DNA of 64,000 nt from positions 1 through 64,000 of the forward strand of contig JAEUSP010000011.1 in NCBI GenBank assembly GCA_016788565.1, written 5' to 3'. The DNA is from Chlorobiota bacterium (GTDB taxonomy: Bacteria; Bacteroidota; Ignavibacteria; OLB7). Numbering within the stretch: position 1 is the stretch's first letter; each line of letters opens with the position of its first letter. A model generated the notes under the pieces. It was not told where the DNA came from and did no database searches. It saw nothing but the letters and a program-made list of their open reading frames with translations. Positions 42,683-52,420 of this stretch are shown piece by piece. A program made the translations under genes and the position numbers.

Positions 42683-43837
42683 ATGCGTCTTGATCGCTAC
42701 ATTCTTCGGCAGTTTATCCAAACGTTTTTGTTCGGCGTATTGGCTTTTGTGGTCATCTACATTGCCGTGGATATCATGGAAAAATTGGGGAAGTTTTACG
42801 ACAACAACGTTGCCGGCTCCATCATCCTGAACTACTACCTGTACGCTATCCCCGACATCGCTCAACTGATCGTCCCGATCGGAACACTGCTGGCAAGCCT
42901 GTTCACCATTGGCCGCTTGGACCAGACCCACGAGCTAACCGCCATGCGGGCCGCCGGGCGAAGCATGAAACGGATTGCCACCCCCATCCTGCTGTTCGGC
43001 TTGCTGATAAGCGGATTTATGATCTACTTCAACGGCTGGATTGTGCCTGTCACCAACAAAGAACGCTACTCTATCGAGCGGAAATACCTTGAGAAAAGCA
43101 GCATCGGCACACAGTACAACGTATTTAAGCGCATCTCCCCCACCCTTAATCTTCTCATCAATTTTTTTGACCCCACAACCAACCAGGCAACCGCTGTTGC
43201 CCTTGAGCGGTTCGATACGGCTGCGCGTGTTCCGGTCAGCACCATTCACCGGAAATCGGCAACGAAGGTTGAGGTTAGAACCGACACCGCAACCACCATC
43301 CGTATCACCGAACGGATTGATGCGGCAACCATGCGCTACGACACCGCCCGGAAACTCTGGATACTTCAGAACGGAACCGCCCGAAACCTTACCAACCCCG
43401 AACTGATCGCCACAACCCCGTTTGCAACTCGGGAAGTCGGATTCCTCCCCATCACCCCGCAAGAGCTGAACTTGTCGCAGCAAAACGTGAAAGAACTGAC
43501 GTTGGGTGAGTTAAGCGAACGGATTGAGCAAGAACGGATTGGCGGGCGCGACGTTAAAAAACTGCTGGTTGACTACTACAGCCGATTCGCCTTCCCTTTC
43601 TCAGCTTTCATTGTTGTCTTTTTCGGCATTCCATTTTCATCCTCGCAGCGGAAAAGTGGCGCGGCAATGCAGATAGCAATCACAGCACTGATCAGCGCGT
43701 TGTACATGGTGCTGAATGAGGTGAGCAAAACTTTCACGTACGGCACAAATTTCCCCCCCGAGCTTACCGCTTGGATGTCCAACATTGTCTTTTTTGCGAT
43801 TGGCGTGTTCAACTTGTTCCGCATTGAGCGGGGATAG
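42683..43837 (+). CDS. LptF/LptG-family lipopolysaccharide export permease
   Basis: A 384-residue YjgP/YjgQ permease. The opening 'MRLDRYILRQFIQTFLFGVLAFVVIYIAVDIMEKLGKF' is the family signature, followed by further N-terminal helices ('IAQLIVPIGTLLASLFTIGRL', 'ELTAMRAAGRSMKRI'), a periplasmic beta-jellyroll (about 130-290) and C-terminal helices. With an LptB ATPase and a second permease these proteins extract LPS from the inner membrane. It cannot be assigned to LptF or LptG from sequence alone, and no partner is adjacent. It follows the Rpn-type gene by 30 bases. Confidence 0.92.
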   Translation: MRLDRYILRQFIQTFLFGVLAFVVIYIAVDIMEKLGKFYDNNVAGSIILNYYLYAIPDIAQLIVPIGTLLASLFTIGRLDQTHELTAMRAAGRSMKRIATPILLFGLLISGFMIYFNGWIVPVTNKERYSIERKYLEKSSIGTQYNVFKRISPTLNLLINFFDPTTNQATAVALERFDTAARVPVSTIHRKSATKVEVRTDTATTIRITERIDAATMRYDTARKLWILQNGTARNLTNPELIATTPFATREVGFLPITPQELNLSQQNVKELTLGELSERIEQERIGGRDVKKLLVDYYSRFAFPFSAFIVVFFGIPFSSSQRKSGAAMQIAITALISALYMVLNEVSKTFTYGTNFPPELTAWMSNIVFFAIGVFNLFRIERG

Positions 43838-43955
43838 CCAGGCTGCAGGCGGCACACCTGCCCCCAAGATTTCCGTAGATTCGCGCCCGATTGCTTTCGG
43901 CACTTCGTTCTCAATCATCCCGGCATATTCCCCCGGCACTCATTCCTTGCACGCA

Positions 43956-45173
43956 ATGATCTCATTCTCCGAAGCCCTTTCGATAGTTATTGCCAACAGC
44001 ACACGGGCAATGCCAACCGAGACCGTCCCGTTAGTGCTGGCGGCTGGGCGTGTTTTGGCAAATTCTGTCGTTGCTACCGAGAATATCCCCCCGATGCCAA
44101 ACTCAGCAATGGATGGATATGCTATTCATGCCGAGGACGTTACCACAGCATCGGTGGATATGCCAGTGGCTCTTCAAGTTATCGGGGAATCCGCTGCTGG
44201 TTCCCCGTTTCCTGGCGTTGTGGGGCGTGGCCAAGCTGCCCGAATTATGACAGGAGGAATTCTGCCGGAAGGGGCAAACGGAGTGATTGAGGTTGAAGCG
44301 ACCACCGAAACCGACACCACCGTTCTGGTTCGCCGCGCAATTCGCCTGTGGGAATCGGTGCGTGCGGCTGGGGAGGATATTCAGGAAGGAGCCGAAGTGA
44401 TACCGGCAGGGAAGCGATTAACAGCGGCTGATGTTGGAGTGCTTGCATCGTTGGGAATCGTGAACGTCCCCGTCCGTCTGAAACCGATTGTGGGGTTGCT
44501 TGCAACCGGGAATGAACTTGTTGAGCCGTTCCGAACACCGTCGCTTGGACAGATTCGGAACAGTTCGCTTCCGGCGTTGTACGCCTTGTGCAACAGCTTC
44601 GGTGCCGAACCAATTGATCTGGGAATAGCTGGCGACGACCGCGACGATCTGCTGGAAAGCATTGAGCAAGGCCTGCGGTATGATCTTCTGGTGACAACCG
44701 GTGGGGTGTCGGCGGGCGAATATGACCTTGTGCAGGAAGTGTTGCCGGAGTTAGGGGTCAGCATCCAATTTCATCAAGTCAACATCCGCCCCGGGAAACC
44801 GGTGATGTTTGGGGTCTATGATGTTGCCGACCAACGGACGCTAGTGTTCGGGCTGCCGGGGAACCCGGTGTCCACGGTTGTCACCTTCCAGCAATTTGTG
44901 CTTCCAGCAATGCGAACCATGTTGGGGATGACCGAGCAACCGATGCACATGGCCGCACGGCTAACCTCTCCAATCAAAAAAGCCGACAGCAAACGGCACT
45001 TCATTCGTGGGATATTCAGCACCGATGAAACCGGGCAACTGGCCGTTGCGACTACCGGCACTCAGTCCAGCGGCGCGTTATCGTCGGTCAGCAAAGCCAA
45101 CTGCTTGATTATTTTGCCCGAAAACTCTGGCTTTCACGAATCGGGAGATAGTGTTACCATTGAATTCCTGTAG
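43956..45173 (+). CDS. moeA: molybdopterin molybdenumtransferase
   Basis: MoeA inserts molybdate into adenylated molybdopterin. The 405-residue protein has 'PPMPNSAMDGYAI' near residue 50 (family signature), 'ARIMTGGILPEGAN' near 95, 'GLLATGNELVEP' near 178, 'LVTTGGVSAGEYDLV' near 245, 'NIRPGKPVMFGV' near 275 and 'VFGLPGNPVSTVV' near 298. I chose the start at 43956 (MISFSEALSIV), the normal family length; the frame is open back into lptF/G. No other moa/moe gene is nearby, and no molybdoenzyme is visible. Confidence 0.95.
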   Translation: MISFSEALSIVIANSTRAMPTETVPLVLAAGRVLANSVVATENIPPMPNSAMDGYAIHAEDVTTASVDMPVALQVIGESAAGSPFPGVVGRGQAARIMTGGILPEGANGVIEVEATTETDTTVLVRRAIRLWESVRAAGEDIQEGAEVIPAGKRLTAADVGVLASLGIVNVPVRLKPIVGLLATGNELVEPFRTPSLGQIRNSSLPALYALCNSFGAEPIDLGIAGDDRDDLLESIEQGLRYDLLVTTGGVSAGEYDLVQEVLPELGVSIQFHQVNIRPGKPVMFGVYDVADQRTLVFGLPGNPVSTVVTFQQFVLPAMRTMLGMTEQPMHMAARLTSPIKKADSKRHFIRGIFSTDETGQLAVATTGTQSSGALSSVSKANCLIILPENSGFHESGDSVTIEFL

Positions 45174-45246
45174 GAACCGCATCGCTAACAAAAACCGCTA
45201 ACGGGATATGAGGATTGTCTTCAAACCCACAAACCGATTGATTCCC

Positions 45247-48200
45247 ATGACGAACAGCTTAACAACCCAATACCAACTTCGGCGGTGGAGCCTCTGGTGC
45301 ATCACCATGGTTGCCTTCTGCTGCAACCAACTAAACGCACAACAAGGTTCCCTCTTCACGTTTCTCCCACCGGATGAAACTGGTGTCACGTTCGCCAACC
45401 CAGTTGTAGAGACGCAGGATTACAACATCAACGTCTTCATCTACGCCTACAACGGCGCAGGCGTGGCGGCTGGCGATGTGAACGGCGACGCACTTCCAGA
45501 CCTCTTTTTTGGTTCTTCGCAAGGTTCGTGCAAGCTCTATCTCAATCGTGGAAATTTCCGTTTTGAAGACGTTACTCAGTCCGCCGGCGTTGCCGACTCA
45601 ACTGGTGTGCATTTTGGCGTTTCCATGATTGATATTGATGGCGACCAAGACTTGGATGTTTACCTGTGCAAGGAATTCGAACCCAACAAATTGTTTATTA
45701 ATGACGGTAATGGAAATTTCACCGAGCATGCTAAGGAGTTCGGTTTAGATTGGAAAGGGTTCAGTATGCAATCAGCATTTTTTGATTACGACCGCGATGG
45801 CGATCTAGATATGTATTTGGGAATTAACGGGCGTGGCTCAAATAACCCACAAGCGTTGCTGAGCTCCAGTGGCTACAACAACACTAGCTCTGATTATTTA
45901 TTCCGCGGTCAGCCCGATCAGCTGTTTAAAAACAATGGGAATCAAACATTCACCAACGTCACAAAAGAGGCAGGAATTCTTGATAACGGCTTTTGCCAAA
46001 GCGTCTCCATCGGTGATCTAAACAACGACGGTTGGCCCGACATCTACCTTGCCAACGATTTTGAAATTCGTGATATTCTTTACCTGAATAATCACGATGG
46101 CACGTTCCGCAACGCCTCACGCCAAGCCCTGCGCCATACTTCGCAAGCGAGCATGGGAACAGATATTGCCGATTTTAATAATGACGGATTATTAGATATT
46201 ATCAGCCTTGACATGCTTCCGGAAGACCACAAGCGCCGGATGTCCCATATCGGCGTTGGTCCGATTTATTCGCCTACGTATGATTCCACGCAAATGACCC
46301 GGAATGTGTTGCAATTAAATCTGGGGAACGGCAGTTTCACAGATATCGGCCAGCTTGCGGGGATTGCAGAAACCGATTGGAGTTGGGCCGCACTACTCGA
46401 GGATTTAGACAACGACGGGAATAAAGATCTGTTTATCACCAATGGCTATAAACGGGATGTCTCCAATTTAGATGTCACGTTTAACATGCAGCGAACGCGC
46501 ATGGATCCAGTCACCATGTACCGAAGCATTCCCACAACCCGGTTGCAGAATTACGTATTCCGCAACAATGGCGACCTCACATTTAGCAAGTACAATAACC
46601 AATGGGGAATTACTCAGGTAATTAACTCCAACGGTGCAGTAGTTTGCGATTTAGACCGCGACGGCGATCTTGATATTGTGACCAACAACATTGATAGCGT
46701 TGCTTTTTTGTACCGGAACAACGCCGAACAATTTTCGATTGGCCGCTATCTGCGCGTAGCTCTGCGGGGAAATGCGCCCAATACTGAAGGGATTGGAACA
46801 CGGATTGAGCTATGGGCTGGCGGAAATCATCAACTACGTGAAGTGTACCGCAATCGTGGGTATTTATCCTCGGTTGAGCCTATCGCACATTTTGGCATCG
46901 CGGCGGCCACTGTTGTGGATTCGTTGAGAATTACTTGGCCCGATGGCACTATCCAACAACTAAAAAATGTGCAGCCAAATCAGACGTTAACACTTTCCCA
47001 AGCTGATGCTACTATGCCAAGTACTGCGGCAAAACCTTCAGTTATCCCTCCATTGTTCACTCCAACAACCGATAATGCTTTGAAATTCGTTCATAAAGAG
47101 AATGGCGAGTATGATGACTTCAAACGGGAGCGGCTAATCCCACGGCGTTTTTCAAAAAGTGGTCCCGGAATTGCCAGCGGCGATGCCAACGGCGACGATA
47201 TAGATGACCTGTTTATCGGTGGCGCAAAAGGAATTGATGGCAAAATTTTCTTGCAACAGCCGGATGGCACATTTCAGCAGACCAAACAAAATTCCATTGC
47301 TGCAGATTCCGCAAGCGAAGACATGGGCGCATTATTTTTTGATGCCGATAACGATGGTGATAATGATCTGTACGTTGTAAGCGGTGGCAATGAATTTGAA
47401 GCAAACGACCAACGTCTGCAGGATCGCTTATATCTGAACGATGGGAAGGGGAATTTCACCCGCTCGGCATCATCCCTTCCACGCATGCTTACCAGTGGCT
47501 CTTGCGTGGTTGCTGCCGATTATGACATGGATGGCGATTTTGATCTATTTGTTGGTGGGCGTGTTGTTCCTGGAGCTTATCCAACAGCCCCGCGCAGCTA
47601 CCTTTTGCGGAACGATAAAGGGAAATTCACCGATGTCACGGCTACGGTTGCTCCTGGGTTGGACACTGCGGGGATGGTATCTGGCGCAATCTGGACTGAT
47701 GCTGATAACGACAATGCAGTTGATCTGTTTATCGTTGGCGAGTGGATGTCGCCACGGCTGTTCCGCAATATCAAAGGGAAATTCCAAGATATTACCTCGA
47801 CCACTGGGTTAGATTCAGCAACCGGATGGTGGAACAGCATTATCGCCGGGGATTTTGACAACGACGGCGATATGGATTATGTGGCCGGTAATTTGGGGCT
47901 AAACACAAACTCGCGCCACCACGCTTCTCATCAATTCCCGGTGCGGCTGTATGCCAACGATTTCGATGACAATGGTAGCCTTGATCTAATAATGTCATAC
48001 TACTATCAAGGTACAGAATACCCAATGCGCGACCGCATGACCATGAGCGGCCAGATGCCGCCATATATTCGCCGGAAATATCCCACGTTCTCGGCATACG
48101 CAGCCGCTTCACTTTCATCCATGTTCGCAAAGGAAAAACTGGATTCTGCACAGCAATTTTTTGCCACAACATTCAGCACCAGCTACATCGAAAATTTAGG

Positions 48201-48795
48201 CAATGGGAAATTTGCCATACGCCCTCTTCCAACGATGGCTCAGGTCTCTCCCACGCTTGGCATGGTTGCCGAAGATTTCACCGGCGATGGCAACTTAGAC
48301 CTTTTATTAGTTGGAAATTTTCATGGTGCCGACCAAGAAGTGATTCTGTATGATGCGGGGCAAGGTCTGCTGCTGCGTGGTAATGGGAAAGGGGATTTCC
48401 AACCGGAAACGGTTGCCGAAAGTGGCATTTTTGCCCCGAACGATACGCGCGGCGTTATTTCGGCCCGCAAAGCTGAAAGCAATACTATGTACGCTGTGGT
48501 TGTAAACAACAACGGCCCGGCACAACTGCTCCAGCGTCAATTCGCCACCTCAGAAGGAAAGTTGTGGAGTGTAGATAAGTCGCTAAACTACACCCATCTG
48601 CTGGTAAAATTCAGCGATGGAAGCCAACGCCGGTACGAATGCAGCTTCGGTTCAGGGTATCTTTCACAATGTTCCGGGGCAATTTTTGTTCCGTCAACAG
48701 CAACCGAAGCGGTGATATTCCGTGGCTCGAAACTGCTAAAAACTATCACGTTCAACGGAAAATCCGGCATCAATGGAAAGGAAACCACACAATGA
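45247..48795 (+). CDS. secreted CRTAC1-type FG-GAP/VCBS repeat protein with ASPIC/UnbV domain (paralogue 1)
   Basis: A 1182-residue exported protein (signal MTNSLTTQYQLRRWSLWCITMVAF...NAQQ). About fourteen calcium-loop FG-GAP/VCBS motifs of the form DxDxDGxxD occur, for example DIDGDQDLDVYLC, DYDRDGDLDMYLG, DLNNDGWPDIYLA, DADNDGDNDLYVV and DFDNDGDMDYVAG. They form what should be two beta-propellers separated by an ASPIC/UnbV domain near residues 510-590 ('GIGTRIELWAGGNHQLREV', 'YLSSVEPIAHFG'). The family is extracellular, with suggested roles in binding glycans or other surfaces. Composition is AT-richer than flanking genes. The stop overlaps the next gene as ATGA. The Met at 45208 is an alternative start. 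Confidence 0.88.
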   Translation: MTNSLTTQYQLRRWSLWCITMVAFCCNQLNAQQGSLFTFLPPDETGVTFANPVVETQDYNINVFIYAYNGAGVAAGDVNGDALPDLFFGSSQGSCKLYLNRGNFRFEDVTQSAGVADSTGVHFGVSMIDIDGDQDLDVYLCKEFEPNKLFINDGNGNFTEHAKEFGLDWKGFSMQSAFFDYDRDGDLDMYLGINGRGSNNPQALLSSSGYNNTSSDYLFRGQPDQLFKNNGNQTFTNVTKEAGILDNGFCQSVSIGDLNNDGWPDIYLANDFEIRDILYLNNHDGTFRNASRQALRHTSQASMGTDIADFNNDGLLDIISLDMLPEDHKRRMSHIGVGPIYSPTYDSTQMTRNVLQLNLGNGSFTDIGQLAGIAETDWSWAALLEDLDNDGNKDLFITNGYKRDVSNLDVTFNMQRTRMDPVTMYRSIPTTRLQNYVFRNNGDLTFSKYNNQWGITQVINSNGAVVCDLDRDGDLDIVTNNIDSVAFLYRNNAEQFSIGRYLRVALRGNAPNTEGIGTRIELWAGGNHQLREVYRNRGYLSSVEPIAHFGIAAATVVDSLRITWPDGTIQQLKNVQPNQTLTLSQADATMPSTAAKPSVIPPLFTPTTDNALKFVHKENGEYDDFKRERLIPRRFSKSGPGIASGDANGDDIDDLFIGGAKGIDGKIFLQQPDGTFQQTKQNSIAADSASEDMGALFFDADNDGDNDLYVVSGGNEFEANDQRLQDRLYLNDGKGNFTRSASSLPRMLTSGSCVVAADYDMDGDFDLFVGGRVVPGAYPTAPRSYLLRNDKGKFTDVTATVAPGLDTAGMVSGAIWTDADNDNAVDLFIVGEWMSPRLFRNIKGKFQDITSTTGLDSATGWWNSIIAGDFDNDGDMDYVAGNLGLNTNSRHHASHQFPVRLYANDFDDNGSLDLIMSYYYQGTEYPMRDRMTMSGQMPPYIRRKYPTFSAYAAASLSSMFAKEKLDSAQQFFATTFSTSYIENLGNGKFAIRPLPTMAQVSPTLGMVAEDFTGDGNLDLLLVGNFHGADQEVILYDAGQGLLLRGNGKGDFQPETVAESGIFAPNDTRGVISARKAESNTMYAVVVNNNGPAQLLQRQFATSEGKLWSVDKSLNYTHLLVKFSDGSQRRYECSFGSGYLSQCSGAIFVPSTATEAVIFRGSKLLKTITFNGKSGINGKETTQ

Positions 48796-51700
48796 CAACC
48801 CAACAACATATTGATAGACATACGCTGGAAACCCTTATCAACAAGATGTGTTCTCAGAAAAACAATCATAACTACAGATACAGAATGCTGATCAATCCAA
48901 AGCCTTGCAGCAACCAATTTCGCTCCATCCAAAATCATGGATTAGCATCATTGCTGTTTGGATTAGCAATGGTAATGGTGGCCACATTGTTGCTTCCATC
49001 AACAGCACAAAGCCAGCAAAAGCTCTATGAGCTTCTCTCTCCAAGCCAAACAGGAATAACCTTCGCCAACCGTATTAACGAGACAAAGGAATTCAATATC
49101 CAAGAGTTTATATACGCTTACAACGGCGGTGGTGTTGGGGTGGGTGATGTGAACAACGACGGGCTTCCAGACCTGTTTTTCACAGCCATGCAGCTTCCTA
49201 ATAAACTGTACATCAACAAAGGGAATTTGTATTTTGAGGACATTACACAGCAAGCGGGACTAGTAACAAACGATGGCATCAGCTTTGGCGTGTCCATGGT
49301 GGATATTAATGCTGATGGCTGGATGGACATTTACATCTGTCGCCAAGATGGCCCCAACCGCCTGTACATTAACAACGGTGATTTAACATTTACCGAGCGT
49401 GCAAAAGAATTTGGTTTGGCATACAGCCCCAACAGCACCCATTCCGCATTTTTTGATTACGACCGCGACGGTGACTTGGATGTGTACGTTCTGGTGAACG
49501 GCGATGCTCGTGGCAATAATTATACGCGCAAAGGATTAACGGATCACTTGTTCCGTAACAACGGGAACAACACATTCACCGATGTCACTGCCGAATCAGG
49601 AATCAACGACCGTGGTTATGGGCTTGGTGTGGGCGTGGGGGATTTAAACGACGATCAATGGCCCGATATATTCATCACCAATGATTTTGAAGAACGGGAT
49701 ATTATTTACCTCAATAACCGTAACGGTACTTTTACCAACGCCACAAAATCGGTCACAAAACACACTACCGAGTTCGGTATGGGGAACGATATCGCCGATT
49801 TTGATAATGACGGGCACTTAGACATTGTGGCCGTGGATATGCTCCCTGAAGATCACAAGCGATTGCTTGGCCACATGGGAAGCCAATCGGTCTATAGTCC
49901 ATTATTCGACAGCACGCAATTAATGCGGAATATCCTGCTGTATAATCGGGGAAACGGAACTTTTGCCGACATCTCATTCCTTTCCGGCATTGCCGAAACT
50001 GATTGGAGTTGGGCCTGCCTGCTGGAAGATTTGGATCAGGATGGTTACAAGGATCTGTACGTTGCCAATGGCTACAAGCGTGATGTCAGTAATCTTGATG
50101 TTATCAACAATTTTAGCCGAACCTCAATGGATCAAGTCTCGGCTGTAAAATTAGTCCCAACAACACGGCTACAAAATTATGCCTTCCGAAATAATGGTAA
50201 CCTTACGTTCAGTAAAATCACCGACCAATGGGGATTCTCCCAAGTGGTGAACACTAACGGCGCGGCGTTTGCCGACCTTGACCGCGACGGCGACCTTGAT
50301 CTGGTGCTGAATAACCTTGACTCCATTGCATCTATCTACCGCAGCAACGCAGCCGACAATAAGGTGGGTAATTATCTTCGGATAAAATTAAATGGGAAAA
50401 TTCCTAATGCAGAAGGGATTGGAGCGCGTATTGACGTATGGGTCAATGGTGGTCACCAAATTCGCGAAGCCTACCGCTCACGTGGGTACCTCTCTTCAGT
50501 GGAACCAATTCCCCATTTCGGTGTTGGACAAGCAACAACGATTGACTCAGTTCGTGTGATTTGGAGCAACGGTACAGAGCAAACGTTGCGCAAGGTCTCG
50601 GCTAACCAAGTGCTTACCTTGAATCAATCAGAGGCCGGAGCCGCAACACCAAAAAATCAACAGAAACCACAAACATTATTCACGGAAGTGCCCGCCGATA
50701 ACGGGCTGAAATTTAATCACCGCGAGAACACCAAATGGGATGATTTTGAGCGCGAACGATTGCTGCCAAATCGGCTTTCACGAAGTGGCCCCGGAATTGC
50801 TGTTGGCGATGTAAACGGCGATAATCGTGAGGACGTGTTCGTTGGTGGGGCAAAATTTCAGCCGGGAAAAATTTTCATCCAATTAGCTGATGGCAATTTT
50901 CAGCAATATGAGCAGCCAAGCATCGCTGCCGACTCGGCAAGTGAAGATATGGGCGCGCTATTTTTTGACGCTGACGGCGATAACGACCTTGATCTGTACG
51001 TTGTCAGTGGCGGAAATGAATATCAAGCTGACAGCCCTGAATTGCAAGATCGGTTATACTTCAACGATGGGAAGGGGAATTTCAAAAAAAACACTAATGC
51101 ATTACCGCAAATGCTAACCAGTGGCTCATCGGTTATTGCTGCCGATTATGATGGTGATAACGACCTTGACCTATTTGTTGCGGGGCGCTGCGTCCCAGGG
51201 CGGTATCCTCTGAACCCGCGCAGTTACTTGCTGAACAATAACAAAGGGAAGTTCACCGATGTAACGGCAAAAATTGCACCCGAGCTTGACACCATCGGCA
51301 TGGTGACGTCTGCAATCTGGAGCGATTACGATAACGATAACGACCCTGATATTCTGCTTGTTGGCGAATGGATGACACCCCGCGTAATCCGAAACGAGAA
51401 AGGAAAATTCAAGGATGCCACAGCTAACTCTGGATTAGAAAAAGAGTACGGTTGGTGGAACAGCATTATTGCTGGCGATTTTGACAACGACGGCGATATG
51501 GATTACGTTGCTGGGAATTTAGGGTTAAATACCTCCCTTCGCATGAAGGCAAGTCACGAATATCCAATTCGCTTATATGCCAACGATTTCGATGATAACG
51601 GTAGCCTTGACCTTATCACTAGCTACTATTATCGTGGAATCGAATATCCAACCCGTGGCCGCCAAACGATGGCATCGCAAATGCCCCCGTTTATTCGCCG

Positions 51701-52382
51701 GAAATTTCCAACATACGCGTCGTATGCTGCCGCGTCTATTCAGGAAATTTTCGATAAGAAAAGGTTGGATTCGGCTATCCGTTTGCAGGCAGTCAATATG
51801 GCAAGCTCCTACATTGAAAATATCGGGAACGGGAAATTCAAACTTTCCTCGCTTCCTATCCAAGCACAGGTCTCCCCTACTTTTGGCACAATAACCCAGG
51901 ATTTTAACGCCGATGGCAATCTCGATCTGATGCTTGTGGGAAATTTCTACGGGCCGAACCAAGATGTTGTGCGTTATGATGCAGGAAGTGGATTGGTTTT
52001 ACAAGGCGATGGTAAGGGGAATTTCACCCCCCTGGGGCCGGTAGAGAGTGGGCTATTTGCCAACGATGACGCACGCGGCGTTACGGCGCTTCAGCAATCG
52101 GAGGCCAATACCTTGACGATGATTGTTGTGAATAACAACGCTCCCTTCCAGCTTTTTCAACGCCAATACTCCGCTACCAACGGCAAATTGGTAGATTTTG
52201 AAGGCGTTGCAAAATACACGCACATGATCTTGAAATTCAACGATGGGCGGCAGCGGCGATACGAATGTGCTTACGGCTCCGGCTACCTTTCGCAGTGCTC
52301 GGGCGCAATCCTGATAACCCCGCAAGCAGAGTCGGTAACGCTGTTCAAAGGGGCAAAGCAAATAAAACAGATCAACTTCTAA
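48792..52382 (+). CDS. secreted CRTAC1-type FG-GAP/VCBS repeat protein with ASPIC/UnbV domain (paralogue 2)
   Basis: A 1196-residue paralogue of the preceding protein, collinear along its length: same 'TGITFANRINETKEFNIQEFIYAYNGGGVGVGDVN' type opening after the signal, same ladder of DxDxDG loops (DYDRDGDLDVYVL, DLDRDGDLDLVLN, DYDGDNDLDLFVA, DFDNDGDMDYVAG), same ASPIC/UnbV domain ('GIGARIDVWVNGGHQIREA') and same ending ('RRYECAYGSGYLSQCSGAI'). The ATGA overlap at 48792 with AAAGGAAA upstream suggests translational coupling. The 31-residue pre-leader before MLINPKP is unusually long, so 48885 may be the true start. A duplication is the obvious origin. AT-rich composition is shared with its neighbours. 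Confidence 0.87.
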   Translation: MTTQQHIDRHTLETLINKMCSQKNNHNYRYRMLINPKPCSNQFRSIQNHGLASLLFGLAMVMVATLLLPSTAQSQQKLYELLSPSQTGITFANRINETKEFNIQEFIYAYNGGGVGVGDVNNDGLPDLFFTAMQLPNKLYINKGNLYFEDITQQAGLVTNDGISFGVSMVDINADGWMDIYICRQDGPNRLYINNGDLTFTERAKEFGLAYSPNSTHSAFFDYDRDGDLDVYVLVNGDARGNNYTRKGLTDHLFRNNGNNTFTDVTAESGINDRGYGLGVGVGDLNDDQWPDIFITNDFEERDIIYLNNRNGTFTNATKSVTKHTTEFGMGNDIADFDNDGHLDIVAVDMLPEDHKRLLGHMGSQSVYSPLFDSTQLMRNILLYNRGNGTFADISFLSGIAETDWSWACLLEDLDQDGYKDLYVANGYKRDVSNLDVINNFSRTSMDQVSAVKLVPTTRLQNYAFRNNGNLTFSKITDQWGFSQVVNTNGAAFADLDRDGDLDLVLNNLDSIASIYRSNAADNKVGNYLRIKLNGKIPNAEGIGARIDVWVNGGHQIREAYRSRGYLSSVEPIPHFGVGQATTIDSVRVIWSNGTEQTLRKVSANQVLTLNQSEAGAATPKNQQKPQTLFTEVPADNGLKFNHRENTKWDDFERERLLPNRLSRSGPGIAVGDVNGDNREDVFVGGAKFQPGKIFIQLADGNFQQYEQPSIAADSASEDMGALFFDADGDNDLDLYVVSGGNEYQADSPELQDRLYFNDGKGNFKKNTNALPQMLTSGSSVIAADYDGDNDLDLFVAGRCVPGRYPLNPRSYLLNNNKGKFTDVTAKIAPELDTIGMVTSAIWSDYDNDNDPDILLVGEWMTPRVIRNEKGKFKDATANSGLEKEYGWWNSIIAGDFDNDGDMDYVAGNLGLNTSLRMKASHEYPIRLYANDFDDNGSLDLITSYYYRGIEYPTRGRQTMASQMPPFIRRKFPTYASYAAASIQEIFDKKRLDSAIRLQAVNMASSYIENIGNGKFKLSSLPIQAQVSPTFGTITQDFNADGNLDLMLVGNFYGPNQDVVRYDAGSGLVLQGDGKGNFTPLGPVESGLFANDDARGVTALQQSEANTLTMIVVNNNAPFQLFQRQYSATNGKLVDFEGVAKYTHMILKFNDGRQRRYECAYGSGYLSQCSGAILITPQAESVTLFKGAKQIKQINF

Positions 52383-52420
52383 AAACATCCATACACCAAT
52401 TCCCGAGGAGGGAAAAAGCC